From CAYPPG01 sp964412555 (GTDB taxonomy: Bacteria > Hinthialibacterota > Hinthialibacteria > Hinthialibacterales > Hinthialibacteraceae), in NCBI GenBank assembly GCA_964412555.1, contig CAYPPG010000021.1, forward strand, positions 1-64,000: a stretch of 64,000 nucleotides of DNA. The letters run 5' to 3'. Within the stretch, counting starts at the first letter, position 1. Every line of letters starts with the position of its first letter. Below the pieces are notes generated by a model. It had not been told where the DNA came from, did not search any database, and saw only the letters and a program-made list of their open reading frames with translations. The position numbers and the translations under genes are program-made. Positions 53,763 to 63,326 of the stretch are shown here, one piece after another.

Positions 53763-56192
53763 TCAATTCGACAACTCCGAATAACTTGCCATTACTTTTT
53801 CCACACCTTCCCTTGAAAGCGGTGCGGGATGATATTTTCCCTGACTCCACAAATCATACGTGCTCATCCGATACGGACTATCCGGATGTTCGGATTGCCC
53901 GATCGGCAATATGGATTGCGCCGAATCGATATCATGCATAGGCACCCACTGCGAATAGGATTGGCCGGTTTGCGATAAAATCGTTCCTCCATCGATGCAG
54001 GTCAACATCGGAAATGTCAGATCTTTCTCTTCATCCAATGAGGAATAACCATCGAGGCTCTCGAAATAACCGAGAATCTGTCGATCTAGCTGCTCCCGTG
54101 CAACCGAAAGCCATTGATCAGGATTTCGCCCATAACGGCTCTCCGCTGTACTCCATGCATTCGCGAGAGTCTCATCGATGAATGCTACTTCCAATTCATT
54201 CAATTCCGCTTTCGGTTCCTTTTTATGTTTTTCTTTTACCGTCTTCAAAAATAAACTCAAACCGGACTGCCCACCGCCATACTTCAAGGTCAATTCACTC
54301 TGCATAAGCCGGAACATGGTATTGATGACATTCGCCACTTCCGTTCCCTTCACTGTCATATCCGACCGCGCCCCTTCTTCATACCATTCTTCAAGATAAT
54401 CTAGTGTCTTCAATGTATCTTCAGAAAGTTTCGCTTTCTGCACATCCCGCAAGAAATAACCAAGCCGGACAATCTCACGCTTGGCAGGATTTACACAATC
54501 GTAATGAACCGCCTTGACCTCTTCCGGTGTAAATTTCTCTTTCCTTCGCAACCGTTCTCTCAACCGCCAGGAACGGTCGGTGTCACCCCCTGAACCGGTG
54601 CTGATTCCGATGGGAAGTGGATAAAAAGAACCGATCGGACGATGATTCGCCGTCTGCAAAAATCCCCGCTCCGGATTCACGACATGCGGCAACAATTCAT
54701 ACGGAACATATCCCCGCCAATCATACTTGTTCGCTGTCCCAAGATGGGAAGCGCGGCCTTCATCCAACGCGTGACGAGACCGAACCGGCATCGCCCCAAG
54801 AGTCCAATAGGCGATATTCCCTTCCCGGTCCCCAAAAACAATGTTTGCGCTGGGAAACAACCACCCCTCGATTGCATGGGAAAACTCATCGACGTTTTTT
54901 GCGCGGATCATTGAAAAGAAACCTTGTATCGTTTCACGATCCTCGATGCACATCGGAACACGTTTCAAAACGGCTTCTTCTCCTTCCCGAACATCATGGG
55001 CAATTGATGACACCACCGGTCCCAAATGCGTCTCTTTCAATACAAGTGTTTTATCCTCCCCATTTTTGACTTTGATAGTTTCCTCCCACACGGTCATATC
55101 CTGCCATTCCCCCTCATAAAAATATTGATTTGGTTTGTCGGGATCGACGTTCAAAAGGAATTGATCTGCCTGATCGGCGCCAAGTGCCGTCAGTCCCCAT
55201 GCGACATTTTCCGACCACCCGATGAGTATGATCGGACTGCCCGGCACACCGATTCCGCGCGCATTGAACGTTTTTCCTTGTATATGGTATTCATAGAACA
55301 TGGATGGATTCCGAACCGGTGTCTGCGGATCACTGCACAAAACGGACGAACCGGTTGTTGTTTTTTTTCCTCCCAAAACCCAGGCATGGCTGAACTTCGG
55401 TCCTTGCTCCCCGGATTCACTCTTGGAAAGAATTCCGTGTTTCTCCGCAAACTCGTTTACCTTCTGCAGCCACTCTTCACTTATATCTTCCGGTTGAACG
55501 ACCGCGGCAGCATCGTCCGGACCAATGGGTTCAAGGTCAATCTTTGTTTCTATCCGTTCGGATTGTCTACCGCGGCCACCCCTTCCACCTCTTCTTGCCA
55601 TCGCAGCACGGTCGAATTGTCCACGTCCTTCCTTTAATCGATGATAAACCATCGTGTCATGAAGCCCTTCGCCGGAAAAAAACATTCCCATATGCCACCA
55701 CGACACAAGACAATCGGCCGCAGTCCACTCTTCCGGCTCCAACCCATATTGTCTAAACAGATAAAGCAATTCTTCGGGATGTTCCCGAATATGATCATTG
55801 ACCCCATCACAATAGGCTTGCAGCAAGTTTTTCGTTTCTCCATCGAGATTTTTCGCGACTTCTTTTGCGGACCGGTAAACTCCAAGTGTGCGATATTTTA
55901 TATCTTGCGTAACAGAGGTCACTCCGCGCTTCCGATGATTCATTTCTCCCACAACCTCGGATAATCTCCCCTGAACAATTCGCAGATTGAAATGCATTTG
56001 AAACGCACGGTCTTCCGCAGTGGCATACCCCAGCCCATACATTGCTCCGATGTCCGTTTCGGAAAAAATATGCGGGACTCCCCACTGATCACGAATAAGT
56101 TCAATCTTTCCATAAGAAGCGGCATAACTCTCTGCAACAACCACTCCGAATAAAAGAATCCCCATCATAAAATCACGTTTTAACTGTTTCAT
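53763..56192 (-). CDS. penicillin acylase family Ntn-hydrolase
   Basis: 809 residues. Signal peptide (FMMGILLFGVVVAESYAAS), alpha chain with DQWGVPHIFSETDIGAMYGLGYATAEDR, spacer, then the beta chain starting at Ser268 in FSHAWVLGGKKTTTG. That Ser becomes the N-terminal nucleophile after autocleavage. VLCSDPQTPVRNPSMFYEYHI and GWSENVAWGLTALGADQADQFL are family signatures. These periplasmic amidases cleave acyl amides such as penicillins or acyl-homoserine lactones; the side chain used here is unknown. An unusual Arg/Gly-rich insertion (RRGGRGGRGRQ) lies before the cleavage site, near residue 200. A possible link to signal degradation is only inference. Confidence 0.9.
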   Translation of the reverse strand: MKQLKRDFMMGILLFGVVVAESYAASYGKIELIRDQWGVPHIFSETDIGAMYGLGYATAEDRAFQMHFNLRIVQGRLSEVVGEMNHRKRGVTSVTQDIKYRTLGVYRSAKEVAKNLDGETKNLLQAYCDGVNDHIREHPEELLYLFRQYGLEPEEWTAADCLVSWWHMGMFFSGEGLHDTMVYHRLKEGRGQFDRAAMARRGGRGGRGRQSERIETKIDLEPIGPDDAAAVVQPEDISEEWLQKVNEFAEKHGILSKSESGEQGPKFSHAWVLGGKKTTTGSSVLCSDPQTPVRNPSMFYEYHIQGKTFNARGIGVPGSPIILIGWSENVAWGLTALGADQADQFLLNVDPDKPNQYFYEGEWQDMTVWEETIKVKNGEDKTLVLKETHLGPVVSSIAHDVREGEEAVLKRVPMCIEDRETIQGFFSMIRAKNVDEFSHAIEGWLFPSANIVFGDREGNIAYWTLGAMPVRSRHALDEGRASHLGTANKYDWRGYVPYELLPHVVNPERGFLQTANHRPIGSFYPLPIGISTGSGGDTDRSWRLRERLRRKEKFTPEEVKAVHYDCVNPAKREIVRLGYFLRDVQKAKLSEDTLKTLDYLEEWYEEGARSDMTVKGTEVANVINTMFRLMQSELTLKYGGGQSGLSLFLKTVKEKHKKEPKAELNELEVAFIDETLANAWSTAESRYGRNPDQWLSVAREQLDRQILGYFESLDGYSSLDEEKDLTFPMLTCIDGGTILSQTGQSYSQWVPMHDIDSAQSILPIGQSEHPDSPYRMSTYDLWSQGKYHPAPLSREGVEKVMASYSELSN

Positions 56193-56282
56193 ACCCGCTC
56201 TCCTAAAATTTCTTTAATGACGACACTTGAGATTCTCTCCTTATTTTCAATTAGATCAATAGCTAACAATAATTGTCGGAGC

Positions 56283-56300
56283 GCGGGCATCCCTGCCCGC
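56283..56300. repeat. palindromic repeat (GCGGGCA-TCCC-TGCCCGC)
   Basis: A perfect 7-bp stem with a 4-base loop inside CGGAGCGCGGGCATCCCTGC. It is of the dispersed GGAGCGCGGGCATC type seen between genes of many bacteria. It lies upstream of the flavoprotein gene, between divergent genes, with no T tract. Confidence 0.65.
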
Positions 56301-56379
56301 ATCTTCCAACGCGCGCATTGACAGCCACCGCTTATGTCAACAATAATCAAGAAAATCATCCCAAAATGGAGAACAACAA

Positions 56380-56955
56380 ATGAAAGTAGTTGCGTTCAAC
56401 GGCAGTGCAAGAAAAGACGGAAACACGGCAATCTTGATCCGTAAAGTCCTCGAAGAACTCGAACGAGAAGGAATCGAGACGGAACTGATCCAGTTTTCCG
56501 GTGAAGCTATTCGTGGATGTTTGGCATGTTACCAATGCTTCAAAAATAAAGACAATCACTGCTCAAACGACAGCGATATCGTGAACGATTGCATCGATAA
56601 AATGATCGAGGCGGATGGCATCATCCTTGGCTCTCCCACCTACTTTTCCGATGTAAGCGCGGAAATGAAGGCCCTGATCGATCGCGCCGGTTTTGTGGCC
56701 CGCGCCAACGGCAATTTTCTTCGCCGCAAAGCCGGTACCGCAGTTGTCGCTGTACGCCGCGGCGGCGAAATGCAAGCATTCGACACAATGAATCATTTCT
56801 TCATGATCAGCGAAATGATCATCCCGTCATCCTCGTACTGGAACATGGGATTCGGTTTGGAAAAAGGAGACGTCAATAAGGACGAAGAGGGGCAAAAAAC
56901 AATGACAACTCTGGGTCAAAACATGGCCTGGTTATTGAAAAAAATCAATTCATAA
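56380..56955 (+). CDS. flavodoxin-fold NAD(P)H/iron-sulfur flavoprotein
   Basis: 191 residues. It starts VVAFNGSARKDGNTAILIRKVL (FMN phosphate loop) and has GSPTYFSDVSAEMKALIDR, typical of the NADPH-dependent FMN reductase family. GCLACYQCFKNKDNHC gives a C-x2-C-x2-C-x7-C motif, as in iron-sulfur flavoproteins (Isf). It may reduce flavin, quinone or oxygen species using an Fe-S cluster, if the cluster forms. GGAG precedes the ATG. It stands alone, with a palindromic repeat after the stop. Confidence 0.87.
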   Translation: MKVVAFNGSARKDGNTAILIRKVLEELEREGIETELIQFSGEAIRGCLACYQCFKNKDNHCSNDSDIVNDCIDKMIEADGIILGSPTYFSDVSAEMKALIDRAGFVARANGNFLRRKAGTAVVAVRRGGEMQAFDTMNHFFMISEMIIPSSSYWNMGFGLEKGDVNKDEEGQKTMTTLGQNMAWLLKKINS

Positions 56956-56968
56956 TAATGCAATCAAC

Positions 56969-56998
56969 CGTAGGGGCGGTTCGCGAACCGCCCCTACG
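56969..56998. repeat. 30-base perfect palindrome
   Basis: CGTAGGGGCGGTTCG followed directly by its reverse complement, CGAACCGCCCCTACG: a perfect 15-bp inverted repeat of a dispersed GTAGGGGCGG type known between genes in many genomes. It lies between two convergent genes and could act as a bidirectional terminator without a T tract. Confidence 0.85.
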
Positions 56999-57031
56999 AA
57001 AATGTGGCTACTGAATATTCTCAAAAACATA

Positions 57032-57481
57032 TCAACGACATTTTATCGTCCAAATATCTTCGAATTCGTCAACTTCCGCGCGAATTTCATCCGGATTATC
57101 GCGATTGTACGGTTCCGTGGGTAAATTAGCCAAGTACGTCGCATCCGAAAGGGACATTTGGCCGTGCCACACAAGCGGAGGAATCGCCAGCAAAGCATCT
57201 TGGCCTTCATCTCCTAATATCACGGTCTGATATTGTCCTTTCGTCAGACTTCCCTCACGATCATCGTACAATCCTATTTTTGAGGTTCCTTTCACTACAT
57301 AAAAATGATCCGTTTGTTTCTCGTGTTTATGCCACGCCTTTATGACTCCCTTCCGTAAAAACGAAATGTAAATTTGCCCGAATTTGATAAAATATTCATC
57401 ATCACAACGCAAGACCTCTGTCAAATACCCGCGATCATCGGCATGGCGCTGCAATGGAACCACTTTGACTCCATCGATCAT
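57032..57481 (-). CDS. dTDP-4-dehydrorhamnose 3,5-epimerase-like cupin
   Basis: The start at 57481 has AAAGAGGT 7 bases upstream and begins MIDGVKVVPLQRHADDRGYLTEVLR, as in the family; the reading frame extends 30 codons further but without a start context. 149 residues. It contains the RmlC-like beta-barrel with GVIKAWHKHEKQTDHFYVVKG (catalytic His region) and LLAIPPLVWHGQ. The enzyme inverts C3 and C5 of dTDP-4-keto-6-deoxyglucose. It is divergent from rmlD, 134 bases apart. Confidence 0.85.
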   Translation of the reverse strand: MIDGVKVVPLQRHADDRGYLTEVLRCDDEYFIKFGQIYISFLRKGVIKAWHKHEKQTDHFYVVKGTSKIGLYDDREGSLTKGQYQTVILGDEGQDALLAIPPLVWHGQMSLSDATYLANLPTEPYNRDNPDEIRAEVDEFEDIWTIKCR

Positions 57482-57615
57482 CTTGTAGACCTCTTTCGAA
57501 TAAGAACTGTTTAGATTAGCATTTTCCTGAACATCGTAGCATGAAAAATCAGAACGGAAATACCTTACCATTATCCACCGGTTTTCCTTTCTTTTAATGG
57601 ATAGAAGGAGAAAGA

Positions 57616-58482
57616 ATGCGCGTTTTAATCGTCGGTTGTCTCGGTCAATTGGGCACGGATTTGGTTCAAGAATACAACAATGAAGAAGTGATCCCTTTTG
57701 ACGTGGAAGATATGGATATTACGAATGAGGAAATTGTCTTTCAACAAATAGCCAAAACAGCTCCTGATCTTGTGATCAACGCCGCTGCGTTCACGAGAGT
57801 CGATGAATGTGAGCAAGAGCATCTGCGGGCATTTCAAGTGAATGCTATCGGTTCATTGAATCTGGCGGTTGCCTGTAAAAAATGGGATATTCCCTTTGCT
57901 CATATCAGTACCAATTATGTTTTTGATGGTGAAAAAGATTCTCTTTATGTTGAATCGGATTCAGCTCGGCCGATCAACTCATATGGCCTATCAAAACTTG
58001 CTGGAGAGTATTACATTCAATACACCTGGGAGAAACACTTTATTTTCCGCGTGGCGGGATTGTTTGGATTGACACCCAGCCGTATGAAAGGAACGAACTT
58101 CGTGGAAGCCATGCTTCGCCTGGGTTCGAAAGGTACTCCTTTGAAGATCGTATCGGATGAATATCTAACGCCAACATATACGAAAGATGCGGCTGTAACG
58201 ATTCGTCATGTGACGGAATCCACTCGCTACGGTATTTATCATCTCACCAACACGGGTTGCTGTACCTGGTTGGATTTTGCCAAAGAAATCTTTCAACAAT
58301 CCAATTTAACCGTTTCCATTCAACCTGTAACAGCGGCTGAATATGGAGCACTGGCAAAAAGACCGAAAAACTCTTGTTTGGAAAACAAAAATTTAAACGA
58401 GCTTGGCCTTCAACCTCTGCGATCATGGCAGGAAGCGCTGAAAGACTATCTGTTACGCCGATCAAAATTAAAGGGAAAATGA
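57616..58482 (+). CDS. rmlD: dTDP-4-dehydrorhamnose reductase
   Basis: 288 residues. The Rossmann loop GCLGQLGTDLVQEYN binds NADPH. VINAAAFTRVDECEQEHLRAFQVNA, AHISTNYVFDG and the catalytic YGLSKLAGE (YxxxK) are RmlD hallmarks. It reduces the epimerised keto-sugar to dTDP-rhamnose. AGAAGGAG precedes the ATG. It is 6 bases before comF in the same orientation, probably co-transcribed. rmlB is not in this window, and a long-form rmlA-like gene is at 17.8 kb. Confidence 0.93.
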   Translation: MRVLIVGCLGQLGTDLVQEYNNEEVIPFDVEDMDITNEEIVFQQIAKTAPDLVINAAAFTRVDECEQEHLRAFQVNAIGSLNLAVACKKWDIPFAHISTNYVFDGEKDSLYVESDSARPINSYGLSKLAGEYYIQYTWEKHFIFRVAGLFGLTPSRMKGTNFVEAMLRLGSKGTPLKIVSDEYLTPTYTKDAAVTIRHVTESTRYGIYHLTNTGCCTWLDFAKEIFQQSNLTVSIQPVTAAEYGALAKRPKNSCLENKNLNELGLQPLRSWQEALKDYLLRRSKLKGK

Positions 58483-58488
58483 TAAGAC

Positions 58489-59226
58489 ATGCTGAGTCAA
58501 CGGCTTCGATATTTTTTCACGGCCTTTGTCGATCTAATCTACCCTCCAGCATGCATCATTTGTGGAGAGAATGTCGACAGTGATGAACCACCGGCATGTA
58601 GAAACTGCATCGAAAAAATCGAGTTTCTTTGTGAGCCTCTTTGCTCCAAATGCGGTTTCCCAATTCGCGAATGGAACAATTCCCTTTTGAGTTGTACGGA
58701 TTGCCCAAACGGGGATATTCATTTCGATAAAGCGAGATCTCTCGTTTCATATTCCGATGAAAATGTACGGACATTGATTCATGGCCTAAAATACGAGTTT
58801 CAGACTTCTTTGGCGGTTCCATTAGGTGAACTTATGCTTAAGGGATTCGATCGATATTATGGAAATTTCTCATATGACGCCATTGTTCCGGTCCCTCTTC
58901 ACAGAAGCCGGTTACGTGAACGCGAATTCAATCAATCTTCTCTTATTTCGGCACAACTTGCAAAATCCAAAAACATTCCCCTTCGGGAAGATCTTGTTAT
59001 ACGCAAAAAAAGAACTGTTCCTCAAGTGAAACTCGAACCGCAGAAGCGTCGAACGAATCTACTTAATGTGTTTGAAATCGGAACTGCAGAGTTCTCTAAA
59101 AACAGCCGAATCCTCATTGTAGACGATGTCTACACGACTGGTAGTACAGTTAACGAACTTTGTGGCGTATTAAAACGTGCCGGTGTAAAAACGGCGGATG
59201 TCTTAACTCTAGCTAGAGCAGTGTAA
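58489..59226 (+). CDS. comF: ComF family phosphoribosyltransferase-like protein
   Basis: 245 residues. A zinc-finger-like N-terminus has CIICGENVDSDEPPACRNC, CSKCG and C-x2-C spacing. A type I PRT domain follows with ILIVDDVYTTGSTVNEL (PRPP loop). ComF acts in DNA uptake for transformation in competent bacteria, though its biochemistry is unclear. cinA follows 153 bases later, as does competence-related context elsewhere, but no DNA uptake genes are seen besides pseudopilins. Confidence 0.88.
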   Translation: MLSQRLRYFFTAFVDLIYPPACIICGENVDSDEPPACRNCIEKIEFLCEPLCSKCGFPIREWNNSLLSCTDCPNGDIHFDKARSLVSYSDENVRTLIHGLKYEFQTSLAVPLGELMLKGFDRYYGNFSYDAIVPVPLHRSRLREREFNQSSLISAQLAKSKNIPLREDLVIRKKRTVPQVKLEPQKRRTNLLNVFEIGTAEFSKNSRILIVDDVYTTGSTVNELCGVLKRAGVKTADVLTLARAV

Positions 59227-59379
59227 CCTCCTTGATACATTTCCTTCCAATAGGAGCAGTTTTGAAGCTTCATCGCGTGAATTAAATAAGTCCCATAAAG
59301 CTATCATCACTATCCCTATCTTTCGCTTTTTCAGATAAAATTCTTAACAGAAAAAAGAAGACACGGAAGGATTCATTGA

Positions 59380-60660
59380 ATGTCCAACATTTCAAATCCC
59401 TGTAATCATGAATATATCATCATTATCTGCGGCAATGAAATTTTGCAGGGAAGAAGACAAGATCGGCATATTCGCTTCCTGGCACGTGAACTTTCTTCTA
59501 TCGGACTCATTTGTGATGGATGTCATATCGTTGGTGATAGCGAAGAATACCTAGCCAAAACGATCAAAAATGCACTGGATGAAGTTCCACTCGTTATCGT
59601 GACCGGCGGTCTCGGACCGACAATGGACGATATTACCCGTGAAGCCATCTCAAAAGCGACAAACATACCCATGACGGAAAATCATGAAGCCCTCATGATG
59701 TTAGAAGATCGTTTTCGTTCTCTTGGAAGAAAGATGTCGGAGAATAACCGTCGTCAAGCCCTTGTCCCCGCAAATGGTACATTTTTTCCCAATCCGTACG
59801 GTACCGCCCCCGGATTGGTTTATGATTATCAAAATAAATTCGTTCTCGCTCTTCCCGGTCCGCCGCGAGAGTTGGAACCAATGGTAAAAAAGAGCGTGGT
59901 TCCTTTTTTACAAGACCAATTGAACGTGCACCCCTGTATCGCGAAAAAATCACTCCATTTTTGCTGTATCGGAGAATCGAACATCGACGACATTATCCGA
60001 AAAAAAATCGGCGCCGTTGAAGATTTGGAGATATCATCACTCTCTCATCTTGGAACCGTTCAACTTACCTTATCGCTTCCGAATGATTCTCGAGAATCAA
60101 TCAATCGTTTGCAAGAATACTCTCAGTTAATCACGGACGAAATTGGAGACTATGTCTACTCGGAAAAAGGGGAAACCTTGGAAGAAACTGTCTGTGCTCT
60201 TCTCCGGCAAAAAAACATGACACTCTCTGTTGCCGAATCCTGCACAGGAGGGATGCTTGGTGAAAAAATCACTTCGGTTCCAGGTTCATCTTCTCTCTTT
60301 CTAGGCGGAATAATTTCGTATAGCAATGAAATCAAAGAAAAATTGTTGGGAGTCAATCATGACACATTATCCTCCTTTGGTGCCGTCAGCCCCGAAACAG
60401 CAAGAGAAATGGCAATAGGAATGATTGATACTTTTAAAAGCGATTGGTCATTATCGATTACGGGGATAGCAGGGCCTGACGGAGGCACACATGAAAAACC
60501 GGTCGGTACCGTATGGATAGCCATTGCGGATTCTTCCCGTAATGTCCATTCTTTCAAGATCAATGCAATCGGTGGAAGAAAATCTGTTCGGGAAAGAAGT
60601 TGCATCTATGCGCTTGATCAATTGAGACGAAATCTCCTCGAATTGCCATTACACCAATGA
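59380..60660 (+). CDS. cinA: CinA family competence/damage-inducible protein
   Basis: 426 residues. The N-terminal MoCF (MogA-like) domain (~10-175) has ICGNEILQGRRQDRH and VTGGLGPTMDDITREAIS. The C-terminal nicotinamide mononucleotide deamidase-like (PncC) domain (~260-420) has SVAESCTGGMLGEKITSVPGSSSLFLGG and ITGIAGPDGG. It hydrolyses ADP-ribose and/or recycles NMN, and is linked to competence and recA in some bacteria. GGAAGGA precedes the ATG. Confidence 0.93.
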   Translation: MSNISNPCNHEYIIIICGNEILQGRRQDRHIRFLARELSSIGLICDGCHIVGDSEEYLAKTIKNALDEVPLVIVTGGLGPTMDDITREAISKATNIPMTENHEALMMLEDRFRSLGRKMSENNRRQALVPANGTFFPNPYGTAPGLVYDYQNKFVLALPGPPRELEPMVKKSVVPFLQDQLNVHPCIAKKSLHFCCIGESNIDDIIRKKIGAVEDLEISSLSHLGTVQLTLSLPNDSRESINRLQEYSQLITDEIGDYVYSEKGETLEETVCALLRQKNMTLSVAESCTGGMLGEKITSVPGSSSLFLGGIISYSNEIKEKLLGVNHDTLSSFGAVSPETAREMAIGMIDTFKSDWSLSITGIAGPDGGTHEKPVGTVWIAIADSSRNVHSFKINAIGGRKSVRERSCIYALDQLRRNLLELPLHQ

Positions 60661-60803
60661 GCATTTCGATGGATTTTTACTCTTTGGAAATTGAATGAAA
60701 ACGTATTTTCGCTTAATATTATAGGTAGAGAACCGATATTACTGATACATGGCAATTTTTTCGTATCTTGCTCCTTCATTTACGATCCTGGAATAAACGG
60801 GGA

Positions 60804-62189
60804 ATGAACGTGATTTTTAAGAAACAAAATCAACAAAATGAATCCGCAAACCACATTCTTGAATCGGATGCAGGAAAAGTCACTTTCCTCGTCAAAAAAG
60901 AAGTAAAACAGTTGCTTGATGCAGGTCGTAATCACTTGGATGAAGGGCGAGTTCAAGAAGCCATTCAAAAATACAAAAAAGCTCTCGAAGCGGATCCGAG
61001 TTGTGCATTATGCTATTTCAATCTTGCCTATGCATCCCATGAAGATGGGAACAAACAGTTAGCCAGAAATCACTACGAAAAAGCAGTTGAATTGGAACCT
61101 ACTTGCTGCCTTTTTTTAGAGCATCTAGCTAGGCTGAATTTCGAAGAAAAGGATTACCGTGAAGCCATTCGATTGTTCCAAAGAGCGTCGATGGTGGGCA
61201 ATCTTCAGCCTTTGAGCATCGGATTGTGGGGCCGGGCACTTTTTGAACTCGGAATGTACAACCAGTCAATTACAACATTTGAAAATCTTCTCGAAGTGGA
61301 AAAGAGAGAAGAAATTCAAATCGGCGCTAATTTTTGGTTAGCGATCGCGTTTACAAAAATAGGAAAAATGGCCGCTTCCCGAACAATCTCTGAAAAAATC
61401 TTAAAGTACAAAAATGTTGATCATAAAATTTTGTATGAGCTCGGAGAGAATTTCATAGAATGCCGGTGTTTAACATTGGCACGCAAAATCTTTGAACGGT
61501 TAATTATTGAAAAAGAGGAACTACTGCTCGCTCGTCTACGTTTAGAAGATATTAGATCGCTTGAATCAAAGATCAATGATATTATTCCCACATTGTACAA
61601 CTTGGAAGAAGAACGATTACTGCATCAAATCCACTCTTTATTCGAATTTGGAAACGATAGGATTTCAAAAGCTTTGATCTCCTTTATCAATTACGATTCC
61701 GCCCCCGTTCGAGAATGCGTTATTCGCTATCAAACGACTTTTGGATATCATACAAGCAGTAAAATACTTCCCTTCCTGCAAGACAAAATAAACTATGTAA
61801 GGGAAGCAGCATATGATTATTTCGAAAAACTGGATGATGGATCCTATTTAAAAGTTCTTCTCCAAGGTATCGAAGATCCATTGATTTCAATTCGCCGCCG
61901 AGTCACAAAATTCGTTGGCAGATTCGGTACGATAGAACATCTTCCTAAATTGGAAATGGTCCTCGAAGATCCAAAAAACCGTGAATGTAGAGCAGAAATC
62001 AAACAAGCTATCTCACTTGTTAAACAACGATATCAAAAAAATCTCGATGCTCTTTACAAAGTTTCTGTACCTACGGAAATCATTCAAAAGGAAAATTCAA
62101 AGCATAAAGGATGGAAACTCTGGCTCTTTCTATTCATTCAATTCGCCTTACTTTCCTATTTCCTGTATGTATTGTTCACGCGTTTTTGA
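60804..62189 (+). CDS. TPR and HEAT-repeat protein with C-terminal membrane anchor
   Basis: Starting at the ATG (60804) or the GTG two codons later, which has GGGGA six bases upstream; a TTG 12 codons earlier is unsupported. About 460 residues. Tetratricopeptide repeats occupy ~40-230 (LDEGRVQEAIQKYKKALEADP, AYASHEDGNKQLARNHYEKAVEL). HEAT-like helices follow at ~285-420 (VREAAYDYFEKLDDGSYLKVLL). A final hydrophobic segment (LWLFLFIQFALLSYFLYVLF) anchors it, with the bulk in the cytoplasm. It is likely a scaffold; its partner is unknown. It is convergent with a pseudopilin gene 5 bases away. Confidence 0.8.
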   Translation: MNVIFKKQNQQNESANHILESDAGKVTFLVKKEVKQLLDAGRNHLDEGRVQEAIQKYKKALEADPSCALCYFNLAYASHEDGNKQLARNHYEKAVELEPTCCLFLEHLARLNFEEKDYREAIRLFQRASMVGNLQPLSIGLWGRALFELGMYNQSITTFENLLEVEKREEIQIGANFWLAIAFTKIGKMAASRTISEKILKYKNVDHKILYELGENFIECRCLTLARKIFERLIIEKEELLLARLRLEDIRSLESKINDIIPTLYNLEEERLLHQIHSLFEFGNDRISKALISFINYDSAPVRECVIRYQTTFGYHTSSKILPFLQDKINYVREAAYDYFEKLDDGSYLKVLLQGIEDPLISIRRRVTKFVGRFGTIEHLPKLEMVLEDPKNRECRAEIKQAISLVKQRYQKNLDALYKVSVPTEIIQKENSKHKGWKLWLFLFIQFALLSYFLYVLFTRF

Positions 62190-62194
62190 TTCCC

Positions 62195-62941
62195 TTATTG
62201 AAAATTGGTCACATCATCTTCTGCTACAACTTCCGGTTCGTTACTATTGATATTCCCTTCTCTAACCCGGTCCTCTTTATCGATATATCCATCATTGTCG
62301 TTATCCTGTTCATCCGTATCAATCATGGATCCGATTCCCCCATTTTGCATACTCGGTGTGATCGTAGTTCCATCCGGTCCAAATGAAATAAGTTGAAATG
62401 AACTCGGGCGATAAGGTCTTCTTCTTTTTCCATCGATCACCTCATATGCACAAGGTTTATCCATTTTGTAATTTCCCCTGCCACCAGGATTGTATACATC
62501 ACTACTCACATAATAAATTGGATTATCCCACGCATCGATAATTACATATTCATCTTCAGATGCAACCAACATGCTTGGAGGAACACCGGCTTGCTGCAAT
62601 ATATCTTCTCTCCTCCCATCATTTGGACTCATGACTTCATTGATCCATATCGGTTCGCCTTGATGAATCAAACGAAGATTACTTTGCTCCACCTCGAAAG
62701 GAACTTTTCCTCCGAGTAAAGCGGAATAAAGCAGTTGAGGGTTATAACTTTCCGGATATTTTCCTGTATCCGTTTTGTAAGATGATATCGCCAGCGACAT
62801 ATTTCCAATCAAAGCCGCCGTTTTTGCAACTTTTGCCCTTCGCATGTTTTCCCGAACATTCGGGACCAAAATAACAGACAAAATTCCAATGATGGCTACA
62901 ACCACCAATAACTCCACGAGAGTAAATCCCTTTTTATTCAT
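62195..62941 (-). CDS. type II secretion-like pseudopilin (third copy)
   Basis: 248 residues. The signal MNKKG^FTLVELLVVVAIIGILS has Glu at +5, followed by VPNVRENMRRAKVAKTAALIG. Unlike the other two copies it has an Asp-rich stretch (DTDEQDNDNDGYIDKEDRVREG) resembling calcium loops near the C-terminus. GspG-type pseudopilins often bind calcium. It is solitary and lies next to the DnaA-box region before dnaN. Confidence 0.88.
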   Translation of the reverse strand: MNKKGFTLVELLVVVAIIGILSVILVPNVRENMRRAKVAKTAALIGNMSLAISSYKTDTGKYPESYNPQLLYSALLGGKVPFEVEQSNLRLIHQGEPIWINEVMSPNDGRREDILQQAGVPPSMLVASEDEYVIIDAWDNPIYYVSSDVYNPGGRGNYKMDKPCAYEVIDGKRRRPYRPSSFQLISFGPDGTTITPSMQNGGIGSMIDTDEQDNDNDGYIDKEDRVREGNINSNEPEVVAEDDVTNFQ

Positions 62942-63326
62942 GTCTATTTCCTGTCGTACCTTTTTTCATCTGCGCACAAATGATAGTGTATCTCTACTGT
63001 AGAATATAAAGACACAAGTGAAAATTGTCAACTTTCACTACTTTTGATTCGATTTTACTTATGATATGCTTGCTATTGTTGTAAAATCTGTGGATTTCCT
63101 GTTTAAAACGTTGAATAAAACCTGAATAATACACGATTCGTTGTTGTTCTGAACAAGAATTTCAAAGATTTTCAGGACTTATTCACAAGTTTTTACATCG
63201 GTAAGCTGAATATAATCAAATATTTATCCCATTTTTTCTACTTATCCACCGTAATAGGGAGTAATAGTAAAAAAGAAGATACATACATAAATATTTAATA
63301 AGAACTTGAAGAAGGTGGGAAAGAAC
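62942..63326 (+). promoter_or_regulatory. intergenic region with DnaA boxes upstream of dnaN
   Basis: 385 bases, AT-rich and gene-free between the pseudopilin and dnaN. TTATTCACA (63179-63187) is a good DnaA box. TTATCCACC (63242-63250) has one mismatch, and TGTGGATTT (about 63090) is a reverse-strand near match. The spacing is looser than at 200-401. It may be a second origin element or autoregulation of dnaN by DnaA. GAAGGTGG precedes the dnaN start. Confidence 0.55.
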
